64,000 nt of DNA from CAMAVH01 sp964628235 (lineage in GTDB: Bacteria > Pseudomonadota > Alphaproteobacteria > SMXQ01), in contig CAZVLU010000006.1 in the NCBI GenBank assembly GCA_964628235.1, forward strand, positions 37,890 through 101,889. The letters run 5' to 3'. Positions 62,652-64,000 of the stretch are shown here, piece after piece (the stretch's first letter is position 1; each line of letters begins with the position of its first letter). The notes beneath the pieces were generated by a model that worked only from the letters and a program-made list of their open reading frames with translations, ran no database searches and was not told the DNA's origin. The translations under genes were made by a program, and so were the position numbers.

Positions 62652-63778
62652 CATTGCGTTTCTCGATCAGCCATCGCGACGGCCAGGCGCGGCGCGGCCA
62701 GGTCCACACCGCCCATGGCCTGGTCGATACGCCGGCCTTCATGCCGGTCGGCACCGCCGGCACGGTGAAGGGTATGATGCCGCAAGCGGTGGCCGGCACC
62801 GGTGCGCAGATCGTGCTCGGCAATACCTATCACCTGATGCTGCGCCCGACCGCCGAAACGGTGGCAGCGCTCGGCGGCCTGCATAAGTTCATGAACTGGC
62901 CGGGGCCGATCCTCACAGACTCGGGCGGCTTCCAGGTCATGTCGCTGGCCGATCTGCGCAAAGTCACGGAGCAAGGCGTCGTCTTCAAATCGCATCTCGA
63001 CGGCAGCAAGATCGATCTCTCGCCGGAACGCTCGATGGAGGTGCAGCATCTGCTCGACGCCGACATCACCATGGCGTTCGACGAATGCATCAAATGGCCC
63101 GCCGAGGAAGCCGAAGCGGCGCGCGCGATGAATCTCTCGATGCGCTGGGCCGAGCGCAGCAAGGCGGCCTTCAAGGCGCGCGACGGCTATGGCCTGTTCG
63201 GCATCAACCAGGGCGGCGGCTATAGGCATCTGCGCGCCGAGTCGGCCAAACGGCTGGCCGAGATCGGCTTCGACGGCTATGCCGTCGGCGGCCTAGCGGT
63301 CGGCGAGCCGCAGGCCGAGATGTTCGAGACGCTCGACGCCGTCGTACCGCAATTGCCCGACGACAAACCGCATTATCTGATGGGCGTCGGCACGCCGTCC
63401 GACATCGTCGGCGCGGTAAGGCGCGGCATCGACATGTTCGACTGCGTCATGCCGACGCGCTCAGGCCGCACCGCCAAGGGCTTCACCCGGCGCGGCGAAG
63501 TAAACATCCGCAACGCCCGCCATGCGCGCGACATGCGGCCCTTGGATGCCGATTGTTCCTGCCCGCTCTGCCGGAACCACAGCCGCGGCTACCTGCATCA
63601 CCTGTTCAAGGCCAACGAGATGCTCGGGCCGATCCTGCTCACCTGGCACAATATCCAGTTCTATCAGGACATGATGGCGGGCTTGCGCGCCGCCATCGAA
63701 CAAGGCGGTTTGGAGGCCTTCGCCGCCACCTTCCTGGCCAAGCTCGACGAAGGCGACATTCCCGCGATTTCGACTTAA
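62648..63778 (+). CDS. tgt: Queuine tRNA-ribosyltransferase
   Basis: Tgt exchanges guanine-34 for preQ1 in GUN-anticodon tRNAs. The 376-residue TIM barrel has the active-site aspartate in DSGGFQVMSLA, the second in DCVMPTRSGRTAKGFTRRGE, and a zinc site with CSCPLC and a downstream histidine (about 302-335). Start ATG 62648 overlaps the queA stop. queF follows nine bases after its stop. Confidence 0.97.
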   Translation: MTLRFSISHRDGQARRGQVHTAHGLVDTPAFMPVGTAGTVKGMMPQAVAGTGAQIVLGNTYHLMLRPTAETVAALGGLHKFMNWPGPILTDSGGFQVMSLADLRKVTEQGVVFKSHLDGSKIDLSPERSMEVQHLLDADITMAFDECIKWPAEEAEAARAMNLSMRWAERSKAAFKARDGYGLFGINQGGGYRHLRAESAKRLAEIGFDGYAVGGLAVGEPQAEMFETLDAVVPQLPDDKPHYLMGVGTPSDIVGAVRRGIDMFDCVMPTRSGRTAKGFTRRGEVNIRNARHARDMRPLDADCSCPLCRNHSRGYLHHLFKANEMLGPILLTWHNIQFYQDMMAGLRAAIEQGGLEAFAATFLAKLDEGDIPAIST

Positions 63779-63787
63779 GGTTCAGTC

Positions 63788-64000
63788 ATGAGCGACAAAC
63801 TCACCCAGCTCGGCAGCCCGACCGCCCTGCCCGCCTCGCCCGACGAAGCGGTGCTGGAGACGGTGCCGAACCCGCATCCCGGCACGCTCTATCTGGTGCG
63901 CTTCGCAGCGCCCGAGTTCACCTCGCTCTGCCCGATCACCGGCCAGCCCGACTTCGCCCATCTGGTGATCGACTATGTGCCGGAGACGGCGCTGGTCGAG
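63788..64000 (+). CDS. queF: NADPH-dependent 7-cyano-7-deazaguanine reductase (partial, cut by window end)
   Basis: The first 71 residues of QueF (preQ0 to preQ1 reduction) are present. The catalytic cysteine lies in FTSLCPITGQPDFAHL, a signature of the short type I (YkvM-like) form. The gene runs past the window edge, so nothing can be said about its end. Together with queG, queA and tgt it completes a compact queuosine cluster; genes for making preQ0 are not in view. Confidence 0.93.
   Translation, partial: MSDKLTQLGSPTALPASPDEAVLETVPNPHPGTLYLVRFAAPEFTSLCPITGQPDFAHLVIDYVPETALVE

Overview
The window is a high-GC chromosome segment from an alphaproteobacterium. Supporting signs are an lgt-midA-pgeF run, separate petA/petB/petC genes, a queG-queA-tgt-queF cluster, many Bug-type solute-binding proteins, clustered GANTC (CcrM) sites, and an inverted intergenic repeat of a style common in Rhizobiales/Rhodospirillales. 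The genus cannot be fixed from sequence alone. A 10-base N run inside hemF shows that this is a draft scaffold. No rRNA, tRNA, CRISPR array, transposase or phage gene was found.

Region by region. 1-290: a perfect DnaA box, eight GANTC sites in 131 bp and an inverted repeat. 0.3-9.2 kb: housekeeping genes ubiK (minus strand), hldD, lgt, midA-like, pgeF, a lipoprotein, prs, rplY, pth and ychF. 9.3-15.5 kb: an acyltransferase, then two divergently transcribed E1-alpha/E1-beta pairs of the 2-oxoacid dehydrogenase family with no E2 or E3, and a dienelactone-hydrolase-like protein. 15.5-24.7 kb: a probable catabolic island with a cupin, an ABC solute-binding protein, LysR, a Rieske oxygenase, a fused ABC permease, two overlapping IclR regulators, a TauD-like dioxygenase and a cysteine-dioxygenase-like cupin. 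24.9-29.3 kb: the bc1 complex (petABC), trmL and hemF. 29.5-32.3 kb: a stand-alone MmeI-like type IIL restriction-modification protein flanked by copies of the intergenic repeat.

32.6-36.1 kb: a tightly overlapping minus-strand operon (DUF1285, Nudix/CoA pyrophosphatase, small membrane protein, CCA-adding enzyme, SGNH hydrolase). 36.2-43.2 kb: a MoxR ATPase, DUF58, BatA/DUF4159 and VWA-like membrane protein system. 43.4-46.4 kb: DoxX, two duplicated glycine-zipper lipoproteins, LysR and an RcnB-like secreted protein. 46.5-49.5 kb: a ThDP-dependent enzyme with a Bug binding protein, divergent from ribBA (49.9-51.0 kb).

51.3-60.2 kb: a second probable catabolic island made of two converging operons. 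The plus-strand operon carries an alpha/beta hydrolase, a luciferase-like monooxygenase, another alpha/beta hydrolase and a flavin reductase. The minus-strand operon carries MarR, two class II aldolase-like proteins, two Bug binding proteins, an SDR and a 23-residue peptide gene with a perfect Shine-Dalgarno sequence. 60.4-64.0 kb: the queuosine cluster, with queF cut by the window end.

The two islands look like uptake, oxygenation and decarboxylation/hydrolysis modules for small organic acids or aromatics; the substrates are not known. The most notable findings are the 23-residue peptide gene, the mosaic MmeI-like enzyme, a shared palindrome predicted to be a LysR operator, the origin-like element at the left edge, and repeated use of adjacent paralogue pairs.
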